Part shown: positions 9,010 to 17,759 of the stretch, piece by piece | Layout: each line of letters opens with the position of its first letter | Position numbering within the stretch: the stretch's first letter is position 1 | From: DATFRX01 sp035630615 | GTDB taxonomy: Bacteria > Actinomycetota > Actinomycetes > Propionibacteriales > Nocardioidaceae | Assembly (NCBI GenBank): GCA_035630615.1 | Contig: DASQKI010000005.1 | Coordinates: forward strand, 40,663 to 104,662 | Direction of reading: 5' to 3' | Length of the DNA stretch: 64,000 nt | Program-made: the position numbers and the translations under genes | The notes under the pieces: generated by a model | Databases searched by the model: none | What the model was told of the DNA's origin: nothing | Seen by the model: only the letters and a program-made list of their open reading frames with translations

Positions 9010-9432
9010 TCATTCGGCGAAGGGGTCCGGCAGTGGCTGCGCCGAACCCGGATCGTTCCACGCGTCTTCGAGGTCGCTGCGTCCTCGGAGCCGGTCCCGG
9101 CCACGGGAGACCGCCTCCATCGTCTTCTGGAGCGTCAGCTCGAAATTGGCCAGCCGCTCGTCGACGTAGGCGTCGGTATCGCGCCGCAAAGACTCGGCCT
9201 CCTGGCGGGCAGCGTTGAGGACCTTGTCGGCCTCGCCCTGGGCCAGTCGGTAGACGTCGGTCTCGGACGCCCAGCCCTGGCGGTCGGACAACGCCCTCGA
9301 GATGAGCCCCGCCAGCTCGTCGAGATGGATCAACATCTCGCCCCGGTTGATCACCGCGGACGCCGACATCGGCATCGAACGCGCATCCGCGACAATCTGC
9401 CGGATCTCGGCAACCTTGGCCTGTGCATCCAC
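9010..9432 (-). CDS. SepIVA-like DivIVA-family coiled-coil protein (Rv2927c type), short form
   Basis: A 140-residue acidic coiled-coil protein. It matches the two ends of the mycobacterial SepIVA/Rv2927c family: N-terminal 'IVADARSMPMSASAVINRGEML' type region and C-terminal 'YVDERLANFELTLQKTMEAVSRGRDRLRG' type region. The long alanine/glutamate helix present in the mycobacterial protein (about 245 aa) is largely missing. SepIVA is a septum- and pole-associated organiser of cell-wall growth in mycobacteria; the same role here is inference. GTG at 9432 is favoured because AAGGGG lies upstream; GTG at 9456 has no visible ribosome site. The position upstream of yceD-rpmF-rnc-mutM matches M. tuberculosis. 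Confidence 0.75.
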   Translation of the reverse strand: MDAQAKVAEIRQIVADARSMPMSASAVINRGEMLIHLDELAGLISRALSDRQGWASETDVYRLAQGEADKVLNAARQEAESLRRDTDAYVDERLANFELTLQKTMEAVSRGRDRLRGRSDLEDAWNDPGSAQPLPDPFAE

Positions 9433-9533
9433 CTCGTTGCTACCCCTTTTCGTCACTGACCCGTTGCGCCGGCCGGTCTTGGCCAGCTTTGAAAAGATAC
9501 CCGGATCGGTGCTCGAGTTCGATCGGCCGGGTG

Positions 9534-10028
9534 CTAGGCGTCGGCGTCGTCAGCTCGTGGCAGGCGTTCGAGGAGCCGCGTGAGCACCGGCGGCGGCAAC
9601 AACCCCTTGACGTCGCCGCCGAGCGAGGCGACCTCCTTGACCAGGCTGGCGGCGACGAACGAGTGCTCCGGCGACGTCGGGATGAAGACGGTTTCCACGC
9701 CGGCGAGTCGGCGGTTCATCTGGGCCATCTGCAGCTCGTAGTCGAAGTCCATGACCGCCCGCAGCCCGCGTACGACGGCCCGGATGCCGCGCTTGCGGCA
9801 GAAGTCGACCAGCAGCCCCTCGAAGCTGTCGAGCCGGACGTTGGGAAACTCCGCGGTGACCTCGGCCAGCATCGCCAGCCGCTCGTCGACGCTGAAGAGG
9901 CTCCGCTTCGACGGGTTGACAAGCACCGCGACGGTGACCTCGTCGAACAGCCCCGACGCCGTGGCGACGATGTCGAGGTGACCGTTGGTGACCGGGTCGA
10001 AGGATCCGGGACAGACGGCGGTGTGCAC
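9534..10028 (-). CDS. coaD: phosphopantetheine adenylyltransferase
   Basis: A 164-residue nucleotidyltransferase catalysing ATP + 4'-phosphopantetheine to dephospho-CoA. It has the TNGH (T/HxGH) motif at residues 14-17, the 'RGLRAVMDFDYELQMAQMNRRL' core and a late 'HSFVAASLVKEVASLGGDV' segment typical of bacterial CoaD. GTG start at 10028 with AGGAGG upstream. It follows rsmD by 12 bases, the standard actinobacterial recG-rsmD-coaD order. Confidence 0.96.
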   Translation of the reverse strand: MHTAVCPGSFDPVTNGHLDIVATASGLFDEVTVAVLVNPSKRSLFSVDERLAMLAEVTAEFPNVRLDSFEGLLVDFCRKRGIRAVVRGLRAVMDFDYELQMAQMNRRLAGVETVFIPTSPEHSFVAASLVKEVASLGGDVKGLLPPPVLTRLLERLPRADDADA

Positions 10029-10040
10029 CGAAGCGTCCTC

Positions 10041-10613
10041 CTAGCTCGCGACTCCCGCCCGGCGACCGTACCAAAGCACTGTGTCGCCGTAGCGTCGGTC
10101 GCGCAGCGGCTCGATGCCGTCGGGCCAGTCGGGCGCCGGATCGCGACGAGATCGCTCGACGACCACGTACGCGTCGTCGACCAGCCAATCGCGGCGCACC
10201 ACGTCGGTCAGGACGGCCTCGAGCTCGTCGCCGGGCGTCGCGTACGGCGGGTCGAGGAACACCACGTCGAACGGCTCGGCCTCGCCGGATCGGACGTAGG
10301 CCCGCACCGGTTCGGCGACGACGGTCCACCCGGTCAGCCCCAGTGACTCGGCGTTGCGCCGGATCAGCGTGGCGACCCGGCGCTGGCGCTCGACGAGCAC
10401 GATCTCCGAAGCGCCCCGAGACAACGCCTCCAGCCCGACCGCGCCGGAGCCGGCGTAGAGGTCGAGCACCCGGCAGCCCTCGAGCGGGCCGAGCGCCGAC
10501 TCGAGTGTCGAAAACAGCGCCTCACGGACCCGTTCGCTCGTGGGCCGGGTCTCGGTGCCGGTCGGTGTCAGGAGCCGACGGCCGCCGACCGTGCCCGCGA
10601 CGATCCGCGTCAT
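10041..10613 (-). CDS. rsmD: 16S rRNA (guanine(966)-N(2))-methyltransferase
   Basis: A 190-residue Rossmann-fold methyltransferase that modifies G966 of 16S rRNA in the assembled small subunit. The SAM-binding DLYAGSG is at residues 51-57 and the catalytic DPPY at 121-124. The N-terminus 'MTRIVAGTVGGRRL' is characteristic. Its ATG overlaps the recG stop in an ATGA arrangement, so translation is coupled to recG. Confidence 0.95.
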   Translation of the reverse strand: MTRIVAGTVGGRRLLTPTGTETRPTSERVREALFSTLESALGPLEGCRVLDLYAGSGAVGLEALSRGASEIVLVERQRRVATLIRRNAESLGLTGWTVVAEPVRAYVRSGEAEPFDVVFLDPPYATPGDELEAVLTDVVRRDWLVDDAYVVVERSRRDPAPDWPDGIEPLRDRRYGDTVLWYGRRAGVAS

Positions 10614-12799
10614 GTCTTGTCCAGGTAGTCCGCCTGGTCGGCCTCCTCGAGCCGCCGAACCGCCGCGGCGAGGGCGGGTTGGCCGCCGAGCTCGGGGTCG
10701 GACCGGACGATCCGATCCGCGTCCGCACGCGCCGCCTCGATGACCTTCTCGTGTTTGAGCACCGACAGCAGCTGGAGACTCGATCGCCGACCCGACTGGC
10801 TCACCCCCAGCACGTCCCCCTCGTGTCGGGTCTCGAGGTCGACCCGGGACAGCTCGAACCCGTCGGATGTGGCGGCCACGGCATCGAGCCGTTCGCGGGC
10901 CGGCGAGTCAGCCTCGGACTCGGTGACCAGGAGACACAGCCCGGCGTGCTCGCCCCGGCCGACCCGACCACGCAGCTGATGCAGCTGCGACAGGCCGAAC
11001 CGCTCGCCGTCCATGACGACCATCACGGTGGCGTTGGCGACGTCGACACCGACCTCGATCACCGTCGTCGACACCAAGACGTCGACCTCGCCGGCCGCGA
11101 AGCGGGTCATCACCGAGTCCTTCGCGTCCGACGCCATCCGGCCGTGCAGCAATTCGACCCGCAACTCGGACAGCGGCCCGGCCGACAGTTCCTCGCACAG
11201 CTCGACGGCGCTGTGCGACGAGCGCCGGTCGGTGGCGTCGCCCTTGCCGTTGTCGTCGGACCGGTCGCCGATGCGCGGGCAAACGATGTAGGCCTGCCGG
11301 CCCTCGCGTACCTCCTCGACGATGCGCTGCCAGGTGCGGTCGAGCCACGCCGGCCGATCCTGGACCGGCACGACCGTGGTCTGGATCGACTGCCGGCCCG
11401 CGGGCAGCTCGGTCAGGGTCGACGTCTCGAGGTCGCCGAAGACGGTCATCGCGACGGTCCGAGGGATCGGCGTCGCCGTCATGACGAGGACGTGCGGCCG
11501 CGATTCCCCCGACTTGCCGGCCAACGCCGCTCGCTGCTCGACCCCGAACCGATGCTGCTCGTCGACCACGACGAAACCCAGGTCGGCGAACTGCACCCGG
11601 TCTTCGAGCAGGGCATGGGTTCCCACGACGATCCCGGCCGCACCGGACGCCGCGTCGGACAGTGCCTCGCGCCGGGCGGCCGCGCCGAGCGAGCCGGTGA
11701 GCAGCCGTACTCGCGTGCTGTCGTCGGCGCCACCGAGCATGCCGCCGAGCGCCAGGTCGCCCAGCAGCGCCATGATCGAGCGGTGATGCTGCGCCGCCAG
11801 CACCTCCGTCGGCGCCAGCAGCGCGGCCTGGCCTCCGGCGTCGACAACCTGCAGCATGGCGCGCAGAGCAACGACCGTCTTGCCGGAGCCCACGTCGCCC
11901 TGCAGCAGCCGGTGCATCGGATGCGACCGGGCCAGCTCGTCGCCGAGCACGTGTCCGACCTCGGTCTGGCCGTCGGTGAGCTCGAACGGCAGCCGCCCCT
12001 CGAACCGCTCCCGGATGCCGCCGTCGATCGGCTCGCGCGGCGTTGCGGCGAGATGCTCGGTGGCGTACCGACGCTGGGCCAGGATCGTCTGCAGGACGTA
12101 CGCCTCTTCGAAGCGCAGTCGCTTCAGGGCCGCGCTGACATCGGACTGCTCGGACGGTCGGTGGATCCGCTCGAAGGCCTCGGCGAGGTCCATCAAGCCG
12201 TGCTCGGCGCGGACTTCGTCGGGCAGCGGGTCGTCGAGACCGTCGAGCTGGTCGAGAAGGTGCTCGACGCAGCGCGCGATCTTCCACGACGGCAGCTTGG
12301 TCGCCGTCGGATAGACCGCGATCATCCGCCGGTTGAACCGCTGCATCCGGTCGGCGTCGTCGCCGAAGTCCTCCTCGTCGAGCAGGTCGAAGTCGGGATG
12401 CAGCAGCTGCCGCTGACGTCGGAACCAGCCGACCTTGCCGGCGAAGAGGCCGACCTTGCCGGGCTTCATGAGGTAGGCCAAGCGCGGCTGGTTGAAGAAC
12501 GTCAACAGCAGCCGATCGCCCTCGTCGTCAGTGACGATGACCTCGACCCGGACTCGCTTGCGACGGCGACCGCGGTCGAACCAGTCCCTCGTGTTGACCT
12601 CGACCACCTTGGCCATCACGGTCACCGGCTCGTCCTCCTGCAACTGCGCGATCGGCGTCAGCTCGCCTCGCCGGGCGTATCGACGCGGATAGTGCCGCAG
12701 CAGATCCTCGACGGTACGGATGTCGAGATGCGTCGTGAGCGGCTTGGTCGAACGGCCACCGAGCACCGAATCCAAGCGCGAGTCCAACCGGATCGTCAT
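10610..12799 (-). CDS. recG: ATP-dependent DNA helicase RecG
   Basis: A 729-residue superfamily 2 helicase that remodels stalled replication forks and Holliday junctions. The N-terminal wedge/OB-fold domain covers about 1-250, Walker A GDVGSGKT is at 301-308, the DEQH box (DEQHRFG) at 413-419 and 'MTATPIPRT' shortly after. The C-terminal helicase and RecG-specific tail follow. It overlaps rsmD by four bases and starts 12 bases after the DAK2 gene, suggesting one transcript. Confidence 0.96.
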   Translation of the reverse strand: MTIRLDSRLDSVLGGRSTKPLTTHLDIRTVEDLLRHYPRRYARRGELTPIAQLQEDEPVTVMAKVVEVNTRDWFDRGRRRKRVRVEVIVTDDEGDRLLLTFFNQPRLAYLMKPGKVGLFAGKVGWFRRQRQLLHPDFDLLDEEDFGDDADRMQRFNRRMIAVYPTATKLPSWKIARCVEHLLDQLDGLDDPLPDEVRAEHGLMDLAEAFERIHRPSEQSDVSAALKRLRFEEAYVLQTILAQRRYATEHLAATPREPIDGGIRERFEGRLPFELTDGQTEVGHVLGDELARSHPMHRLLQGDVGSGKTVVALRAMLQVVDAGGQAALLAPTEVLAAQHHRSIMALLGDLALGGMLGGADDSTRVRLLTGSLGAAARREALSDAASGAAGIVVGTHALLEDRVQFADLGFVVVDEQHRFGVEQRAALAGKSGESRPHVLVMTATPIPRTVAMTVFGDLETSTLTELPAGRQSIQTTVVPVQDRPAWLDRTWQRIVEEVREGRQAYIVCPRIGDRSDDNGKGDATDRRSSHSAVELCEELSAGPLSELRVELLHGRMASDAKDSVMTRFAAGEVDVLVSTTVIEVGVDVANATVMVVMDGERFGLSQLHQLRGRVGRGEHAGLCLLVTESEADSPARERLDAVAATSDGFELSRVDLETRHEGDVLGVSQSGRRSSLQLLSVLKHEKVIEAARADADRIVRSDPELGGQPALAAAVRRLEEADQADYLDKT

Positions 12800-12811
12800 C
12801 GGGTCTGCCCC

Positions 12812-14431
12812 TCACTCGACCGCGACCAGCAGCGGATAGCGCGATTGCCCACCGTCATAGACGACGACGTCGATCTCTGGTCGCTCGTCGACGATGCGCC
12901 GCTCCAGTCGGTCGGCCAACCCCTCGGGGGCGCCGTCGCCGATCACCAGGGTCAACAGTTCGCCACCACCGCCAAGGAGTCGGTGGACGACCTGATCGGC
13001 GACATCGTGCAGGTCGTCGCCGACAACGGCGAAGTCGCCCTCGACGACCCCCAACACGTCGCCCGGCTCACATGGCCCGGCCGACGTCATCGCCTGGCGG
13101 GCGGCCACCGTGACGGCGCCGTGCCGCGCGTGTCCGGCGGCGGTCGTCATCGCCACGACGTCGTCGTCGAAACTCCGCCCGGGTTCGTGCACCGCCAGTG
13201 CCGCGAGGCCCTGGACCTGGACCCGCGTCGGGATCACCGAGACCCGAACGCCGTCGTCGCGGGCCTGCTGTGCGGCGGCCTCCGCAACCGCGATCGAATC
13301 GCCGTCGTTGGGCAGCACGATCACCTCGGCGGCCCGGCAACCTCGGATCGCGTCGAGAAACTCCCCCGTCGAGCAGCGATGACCGACTCCCCCGGCGACG
13401 ACCTGGGCGCCGGCTTCGCCGAACAGCCGTCGAAGGCCAGGGCCGGCAGCCATCACCACGACACCCCGACCCGCCAGGACCGGCTGCCGGCCAGTCCGGG
13501 CGGTTTGTTCGGCGAAATGGGTCACCGCGATCCGATGCGGTCGGCCGGCGGCGATCCCCGCCTCGATCGCTGCGCCGACGTCGTCGACATGGACATGGAC
13601 GTTCCACAACCCCTCGCCGCCGACGACGACGAGTGAGTCGCCGAGTGGACCGAGTCGCTCCCGGAGGGCGGGGACCCGATCGTCGTCGGCGTCGAGCAGG
13701 TACATGACCTCGTAGGCCGGGCCGTCAGCCGTGAGGTCGCCCTCGACGACCGGGGTCGGGACATGCTGGCGACCGATCACCGGCTCCGCGCCCGGCTGCC
13801 ATCGGCCGGTGAGCACCCGTACGGTCGCGTCGAGCACGACGCACAGGCCGCGCCCACCGGCGTCGACGACCCCGGCTCGACGGAGGGTCTCGAGTTGCTC
13901 GGGCGTGTGGGCCAGGGCGACTCGGGCCGCGTCGGCGGCGGCCGTCAGCACCTCGGCGACGTCGGCGATGTCGGCGATGTCGGCACGCGCCGCGACAGCT
14001 TCGGCGGCGCCGGCCGCCTCGCGAGCGACGGTGAGGATCGTGCCCTCGACCGGCTCGCCGACCGCCGCGTACGCCGCGTTGGACGCCCCCGTCAGGGCCG
14101 CGGCCACGGTGCGCCCATTGAGGCCGGCGGGATCGGTCGACACGGTTCGGACCGCGGCCCGAAGGAGTTGGGCCATGATCACGCCGGAGTTGCCCCGGGC
14201 CCCGCGCAGGGCGCCGTCGATGAACGCACGGACCACGGCGTCGAGTGTCGTGTCGGCGGCTCGGCCCGCGGCAGTGGCGGCCTCGAACGTCAGGAACAGG
14301 TTGGTCCCGGTGTCGCCGTCGGGCACCGGGTAGACGTTGAGCGCGTCGATCTCCTCCCGGGCCGTGCCGAGTGCGGAGACGCACGCGTCGCACCAGCGCA
14401 GGAAGCCCGCGACATCGGGTGCTTCGCCCAT
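12812..14431 (-). CDS. DAK2-domain protein, FakA/YloV type
   Basis: A 539-residue protein with an N-terminal DhaL/DAK2 kinase domain, ATP-binding motif NVYPVPDGDTGTN at residues 32-44, and a C-terminal DegV-associated domain. FakA in firmicutes pairs with DegV-type FakB to phosphorylate exogenous fatty acids; actinobacterial homologues next to recG are of unproven function. ATG at 14431 follows GGAGAGAGGAAGG; an upstream ATG at 14521 would run into the divergent rpmB promoter. It is the first gene of the recG-rsmD-coaD transcript. Confidence 0.85.
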   Translation of the reverse strand: MGEAPDVAGFLRWCDACVSALGTAREEIDALNVYPVPDGDTGTNLFLTFEAATAAGRAADTTLDAVVRAFIDGALRGARGNSGVIMAQLLRAAVRTVSTDPAGLNGRTVAAALTGASNAAYAAVGEPVEGTILTVAREAAGAAEAVAARADIADIADVAEVLTAAADAARVALAHTPEQLETLRRAGVVDAGGRGLCVVLDATVRVLTGRWQPGAEPVIGRQHVPTPVVEGDLTADGPAYEVMYLLDADDDRVPALRERLGPLGDSLVVVGGEGLWNVHVHVDDVGAAIEAGIAAGRPHRIAVTHFAEQTARTGRQPVLAGRGVVVMAAGPGLRRLFGEAGAQVVAGGVGHRCSTGEFLDAIRGCRAAEVIVLPNDGDSIAVAEAAAQQARDDGVRVSVIPTRVQVQGLAALAVHEPGRSFDDDVVAMTTAAGHARHGAVTVAARQAMTSAGPCEPGDVLGVVEGDFAVVGDDLHDVADQVVHRLLGGGGELLTLVIGDGAPEGLADRLERRIVDERPEIDVVVYDGGQSRYPLLVAVE

Positions 14432-14501
14432 GGCCTTCCTCTCTCCGACCGGGATGCGACGCGGGTCAGGGTAGTCCGGACGCCAGACGAGTTCGGTCCG
14501 A

Positions 14502-14561
14502 TTGGCCTCGTTTCGAGCCATCGGATATCCTGCCTTGGTTGCTCGCGCGACGACGCGAGCA
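14502..14561 (+). promoter_or_regulatory. rpmB promoter and leader hairpin
   Basis: A sigma-70-type promoter is visible: TTGGCC at 14502-14507, a 17-base spacer, then TATCCT at 14525-14530, predicting a start near 14537. The transcript would open with an 8-bp perfect stem TGCTCGCG-N6-CGCGAGCA at 14540-14561, ending about 50 bases before the GTG. The hairpin could stabilise the mRNA or serve ribosomal-protein feedback control; that part is speculative. Confidence 0.65.
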
Positions 14562-14614
14562 CGTCCGGGTTCACCGGCTAGACGATCCTCACGACAACCC
14601 TGGGAGTGTGCGCC

Positions 14615-14803
14615 GTGGCTGCGGTCTGCGACATCTGCGGCAAGAAGCCTCGCTTCGGCAACAACGTGCCTTGGTCGCGCAAGCGCACTCGCCGCCGCTT
14701 CAACCCGAACATCCAGCGGGTCCGTGCCGTCGTCAACTCGACGCCCAAGCGCCTCAACGTCTGCACCTCGTGCCTCAAGGCGGGCAAGGTCACGACCAGC
14801 TAA
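14615..14803 (+). CDS. rpmB: 50S ribosomal protein L28
   Basis: A 62-residue L28 with the family core 'GKKPRFGNNVPWSRKRTRRRFNPNIQ' split across typical positions. Two CxxC pairs (Cys5/8 and about Cys50/53) mark it as the zinc-binding form. GTG at 14615 is chosen over GTG at 14606 because it gives the conserved 'MAAVCDICG' N-terminus and keeps GGGAG at about nine bases. Its stop overlaps the thiL stop region by four bases in a tail-to-tail arrangement. Confidence 0.95.
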   Translation: MAAVCDICGKKPRFGNNVPWSRKRTRRRFNPNIQRVRAVVNSTPKRLNVCTSCLKAGKVTTS

Positions 14804-15750
14804 CCGAAGTGCGCGTGGCCGCCCGGCCCTTCGTACTCTTCGCCGTCGACGGTCACCCCATTCCCCTCGTTGACGCGCCCGATCGGCCGCCAGCCCTCCG
14901 GCAGTGACGCGCTCGCGTCGAAAGTCGCCGCCAGTGCGTGGTCTTCTCCGCCGGTGAGACAGAACGCGACCGGCTCGATGCCGATCGCGGCGCCCACGGC
15001 TTCGAGCGGCTCCGCGATCTCGACGCTGCTCGAGTCGACGTCGATCGCGACCGCGCTGGCGTCGGCGACGTGACCGAGGTCGGCGAGCAGCCCGTCGCTC
15101 ACGTCGATCATCGCCGTCGCTCCGGCCGCGGCCGCCTGCGGGCCAGCGGCGTACGGCGGCTCCGGGCGTCGGTACGCCGCGACGACTGCCCGTGGCGAGC
15201 GGAACCCCCGGCCGAGCACAGCGAGTCCGGCGGCGGCCCAGCCCAGGCGTCCGGCGACGGCGACCACCTGACCGGTGCGGGCACCGCCGCGGCGTAACGG
15301 CTCAGCTTCGGCATGGCCGAGCGCGGTGACGGAGATGACGATCTCGTCGGCCTCGGTCAAGTCGCCGCCGACGATCGTGGCCCCCACCAGCGCGACCTCC
15401 TCGGCCATCCCGGCGGCCAGCTCGCGCACCCAGTCGACCGGGAGATCTGACGGCGCCGCGAGACCGACGACGAGCCCGGTCGCGGTCCCGCCCATCGCAG
15501 CGATGTCGGCGAGGCTCGCGGCGACCGCGCGCCGGCCGACGTCGCCGGCTTCGGACCAGTCACGGCGGAAGTGGCGCCGCTCGACGAGCTGATCGGTCGT
15601 CACGAGAACCGGCCCCGAGACGGCGAGACATGCGGCGTCGTCACCGCTCCCGATGAGCACCGCCGGGGTCACCGGAAACGCCGACGTCACGACGTCGATG
15701 ACGCCGAATTCGCCGAGGTCAGCAAGCGTTTGGGGACCGGCTGCCGTCAT
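14800..15750 (-). CDS. thiL: thiamine-monophosphate kinase
   Basis: A 316-residue PurM/AIR-synthase-fold kinase that phosphorylates thiamine monophosphate to the active pyrophosphate cofactor. Visible motifs are 'IGSGDDAACLA', 'TTDQLVERRHFRRDW' (metal/substrate loop), 'GGDLTEAD' and 'MIDVSDGLLADLGH'. ATG at 15750 has AGGAGGG eight bases upstream; the longer open frame is not conserved. It is divergent from the Lrp/AsnC-domain gene, the arrangement seen around Rv2977c in M. tuberculosis. Confidence 0.94.
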   Translation of the reverse strand: MTAAGPQTLADLGEFGVIDVVTSAFPVTPAVLIGSGDDAACLAVSGPVLVTTDQLVERRHFRRDWSEAGDVGRRAVAASLADIAAMGGTATGLVVGLAAPSDLPVDWVRELAAGMAEEVALVGATIVGGDLTEADEIVISVTALGHAEAEPLRRGGARTGQVVAVAGRLGWAAAGLAVLGRGFRSPRAVVAAYRRPEPPYAAGPQAAAAGATAMIDVSDGLLADLGHVADASAVAIDVDSSSVEIAEPLEAVGAAIGIEPVAFCLTGGEDHALAATFDASASLPEGWRPIGRVNEGNGVTVDGEEYEGPGGHAHFG

Positions 15751-15849
15751 GCGTACCCTCCTCGTCGATCTCCCCATACTCTCGTGGCCGTGGCGGCAGT
15801 ACGGTAGGTGCCACCTGTAGCGTGTGCTGCGACCGAGTGGAGGATGCCC

Positions 15850-16086
15850 ATGGTGGTGCAGGCGTACGTGCTCATCCAGACCGAGGTCGGCAAGGCGGCC
15901 GAGGTAGCGCGTGAGGTCGCTGGGGTAAGCGGGGTCACGCTGGCCGAGGACGTGACCGGGCCTTACGACGTGATCGTCCGGGCCGAGGCGCAAAACGTCG
16001 ACGAGCTCGGACAGCTCGTCGTGGCCAGGGTCCAAAACATCCCTGGCATCACCCGCACTCTCACGTGTCCGGTGGTGCACATCTGA
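15850..16086 (+). CDS. stand-alone Lrp/AsnC ligand-binding (RAM) domain protein
   Basis: A 78-residue protein consisting only of the alpha/beta RAM domain of Lrp/AsnC regulators ('VVQAYVLIQTEVGKAAEVAREVAG ... VTGPYDVIVRAEA'). There is no DNA-binding domain. Such proteins form oligomers that bind amino acids and may modulate full-length Lrp proteins. The second ATG (15850) is preferred because GGAGG lies six bases upstream, whereas it abuts the ATG at 15844. The downstream lipoprotein gene overlaps its end by 22 bases. Confidence 0.85.
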   Translation: MVVQAYVLIQTEVGKAAEVAREVAGVSGVTLAEDVTGPYDVIVRAEAQNVDELGQLVVARVQNIPGITRTLTCPVVHI

Positions 16087-16550
16087 GCCACCGTCGGATC
16101 CTGGCGGCGTCGGCCGCCGTCGTCATCGCGCTGTCGGGATGCGGTGACGGCGAGAGCCCCGCCGTCGACATCGACGCACCGGCGCTGTCCGGAACGCCTG
16201 CCCGCCAGTGTGCCGCGCTCCAACGAGCGCTACCGGATCAGGTCGCCAATCTGTGGTCGCGCGACGTGCGGACCGACGGTGTCGCAGCCGCGTGGGGCGC
16301 GCCGACGATCGTGTTGCGCTGCGGCGTCACCGACGCGACCGGCCTCGGCCCGGCGGTCCGCTGCGACGTGATCGACGGCGTCGGCTGGTTCAGCGAGGAC
16401 CTCGACGATTCCTACCGCTTCACGACGATCGGCCGGAGCGTGCCGGTCGAGCTCACAGTGCCGCACGACTACGCCCCGGAGGCCGACGCCGCGGTCGACG
16501 TTGCCGCCGCCGTCAAGCGCGCGATCCCGCTGCAGCAGCCCTGCGTCTGA
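16065..16550 (+). CDS. DUF3515-family lipoprotein
   Basis: A 161-residue putative lipoprotein: hydrophobic signal with lipobox LSGC (Cys26), then a secreted domain with DUF3515 features ('APTIVLRCGVTDATGLGP', 'GVGWFSEDLDDSYRFTTIGR'). Function unknown. GTG at 16065 overlaps the previous gene's end; the start is approximate because the signal peptide allows several positions. Its whole 3' two-thirds is overlapped antisense by the C-terminal extension of the MFS gene. Confidence 0.8.
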   Translation: MSGGAHLSHRRILAASAAVVIALSGCGDGESPAVDIDAPALSGTPARQCAALQRALPDQVANLWSRDVRTDGVAAAWGAPTIVLRCGVTDATGLGPAVRCDVIDGVGWFSEDLDDSYRFTTIGRSVPVELTVPHDYAPEADAAVDVAAAVKRAIPLQQPCV

Positions 16551-17702
16551 CATCCAGTGCCTGGTCAACGCCAGCATCGACAACGCTGCGACGAGAGCGG
16601 CGACGGCGCCCCAACCCGACGCCTGGTAGAGCCACACGCCGAGCGACGATCCGACGGCTCCGGCCACGAACGCGCAGCCCATGTACGCCGCGTTCATCGA
16701 GCTCCGCGACTCCGCGTCGAGCCGATACATCCGAGTCACGTTGGCGACCATCCCCGACTGCATCGCCACGTCGAGCACGCACACGCCGGCAACGAGGAGC
16801 GTCAGCCCGGTCGTGCCACCGAGCAGCGCGCCGGCTAGCAGGCCGGCCGAGAGGAGGCCGCCGATCATGGTGACGGTGTTGAGCCGATCCGGACCGAACC
16901 GGTCTGCAAGCCGTCCGGCCCACGGCGTGCCCACCATCGTGACGAGCGCGACGAGGCTGATGGCGCCGAGTGCCCCGGCGGAGAGGTCGTACTGGTCACG
17001 CAGCACCAGGACGAGCGTCGTCCAGGTAGCCGTGAACGCCGCGAACAGGCACGCCTGGTACGCCATCGACCGTCGCAGCTCGGGCTGCGTCCGTACCGCT
17101 CGCAGCGGTTGGACCAAGTAGCCGGCCGTCACGCGCCGCCGGTGGCCCGAAGGCTCCGGCCGACGCCTGCCGATCAGCGCCACGCACGCCAGCGCGCCCA
17201 CGCCCGCGGCGCCGTAGGCGGCCCGCCACGACCCGGCATCGCCGAGGACGCCCGCGCCGGCGCGAGCCGAGATCATCCCGGCGATGCAGCAGCTCAAGAG
17301 CATGCCGTTCAGCCACCCGAGGCGGCGTGGGTCGGTACGGGACGCCGCCCAGGGCCCGATGACGGGCGAGGCCACCGTGAGGCAGCCCATCAGCACCGAG
17401 GCGGCGACGAGAACCGAGAGCGACGGGGCCATCGCTGCGATCAGCGCCGCTCCCGCCGATCCCACGAAGAGCCACCGGAGGAGTCGACGAGCCGACAGCA
17501 GGTCACCGAGCGGCACGATCAGGACGATCCCGATCGCGTACCCGAGCTGAGGAGCGCTGGCGATCCACGCCGCTCGCTGCTCGGACACGTGCAGATCGGC
17601 CGCCACCGCCGGGATCAGGGCCTGCGGAAAGTAGATCGTGCCGACACCGACGGCGGAGGCGAAGCAGAGCACCGTCAGATCGAGCCGGGAAAGGGAAGAC
17701 AC
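16230..17702 (-). CDS. MFS transporter with antisense C-terminal extension
   Basis: A 490-codon frame. Residues 1 to about 380 form a normal 12-helix major facilitator ('FPQALIPAVAADLHVSEQRAAW', 'GYAIGIVLIVPLGDLLSARR', 'GTPWAGRLADRFGPDR'). The remaining ~107 residues are charged and non-membrane and lie exactly antisense to the DUF3515 gene, so they are probably not functional or reflect loss of a stop codon. GTG start at 17702 has no obvious ribosome site. It is divergent from an ArsR-type regulator, which likely controls it. Substrate unknown, probably a drug or metabolite. Confidence 0.8.
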   Translation of the reverse strand: MSSLSRLDLTVLCFASAVGVGTIYFPQALIPAVAADLHVSEQRAAWIASAPQLGYAIGIVLIVPLGDLLSARRLLRWLFVGSAGAALIAAMAPSLSVLVAASVLMGCLTVASPVIGPWAASRTDPRRLGWLNGMLLSCCIAGMISARAGAGVLGDAGSWRAAYGAAGVGALACVALIGRRRPEPSGHRRRVTAGYLVQPLRAVRTQPELRRSMAYQACLFAAFTATWTTLVLVLRDQYDLSAGALGAISLVALVTMVGTPWAGRLADRFGPDRLNTVTMIGGLLSAGLLAGALLGGTTGLTLLVAGVCVLDVAMQSGMVANVTRMYRLDAESRSSMNAAYMGCAFVAGAVGSSLGVWLYQASGWGAVAALVAALSMLALTRHWMSDAGLLQRDRALDGGGNVDRGVGLRGVVVRHCELDRHAPADRREAVGIVEVLAEPADAVDHVAADRRAEAGRVGDAAAQHDRRRAPRGCDTVGPHVARPQIGDLIR

Positions 17703-17740
17703 CGGACAACCATGAGCGAGGCGGCGGCAGCGACGAATCG

Positions 17741-17759
17741 ATTTAGGATCGGGCTAAAT
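17741..17759. promoter_or_regulatory. putative ArsR-type operator
   Basis: ATTTAG-N7-CTAAAT is a perfect inverted repeat ending on the start codon of the ArsR-type gene (ATG at 17758) and 39 bases from the MFS start. AT-rich 12-2-12-like palindromes at start codons are typical for self-repressing winged-helix regulators. Assignment to this protein is inference. Confidence 0.55.
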
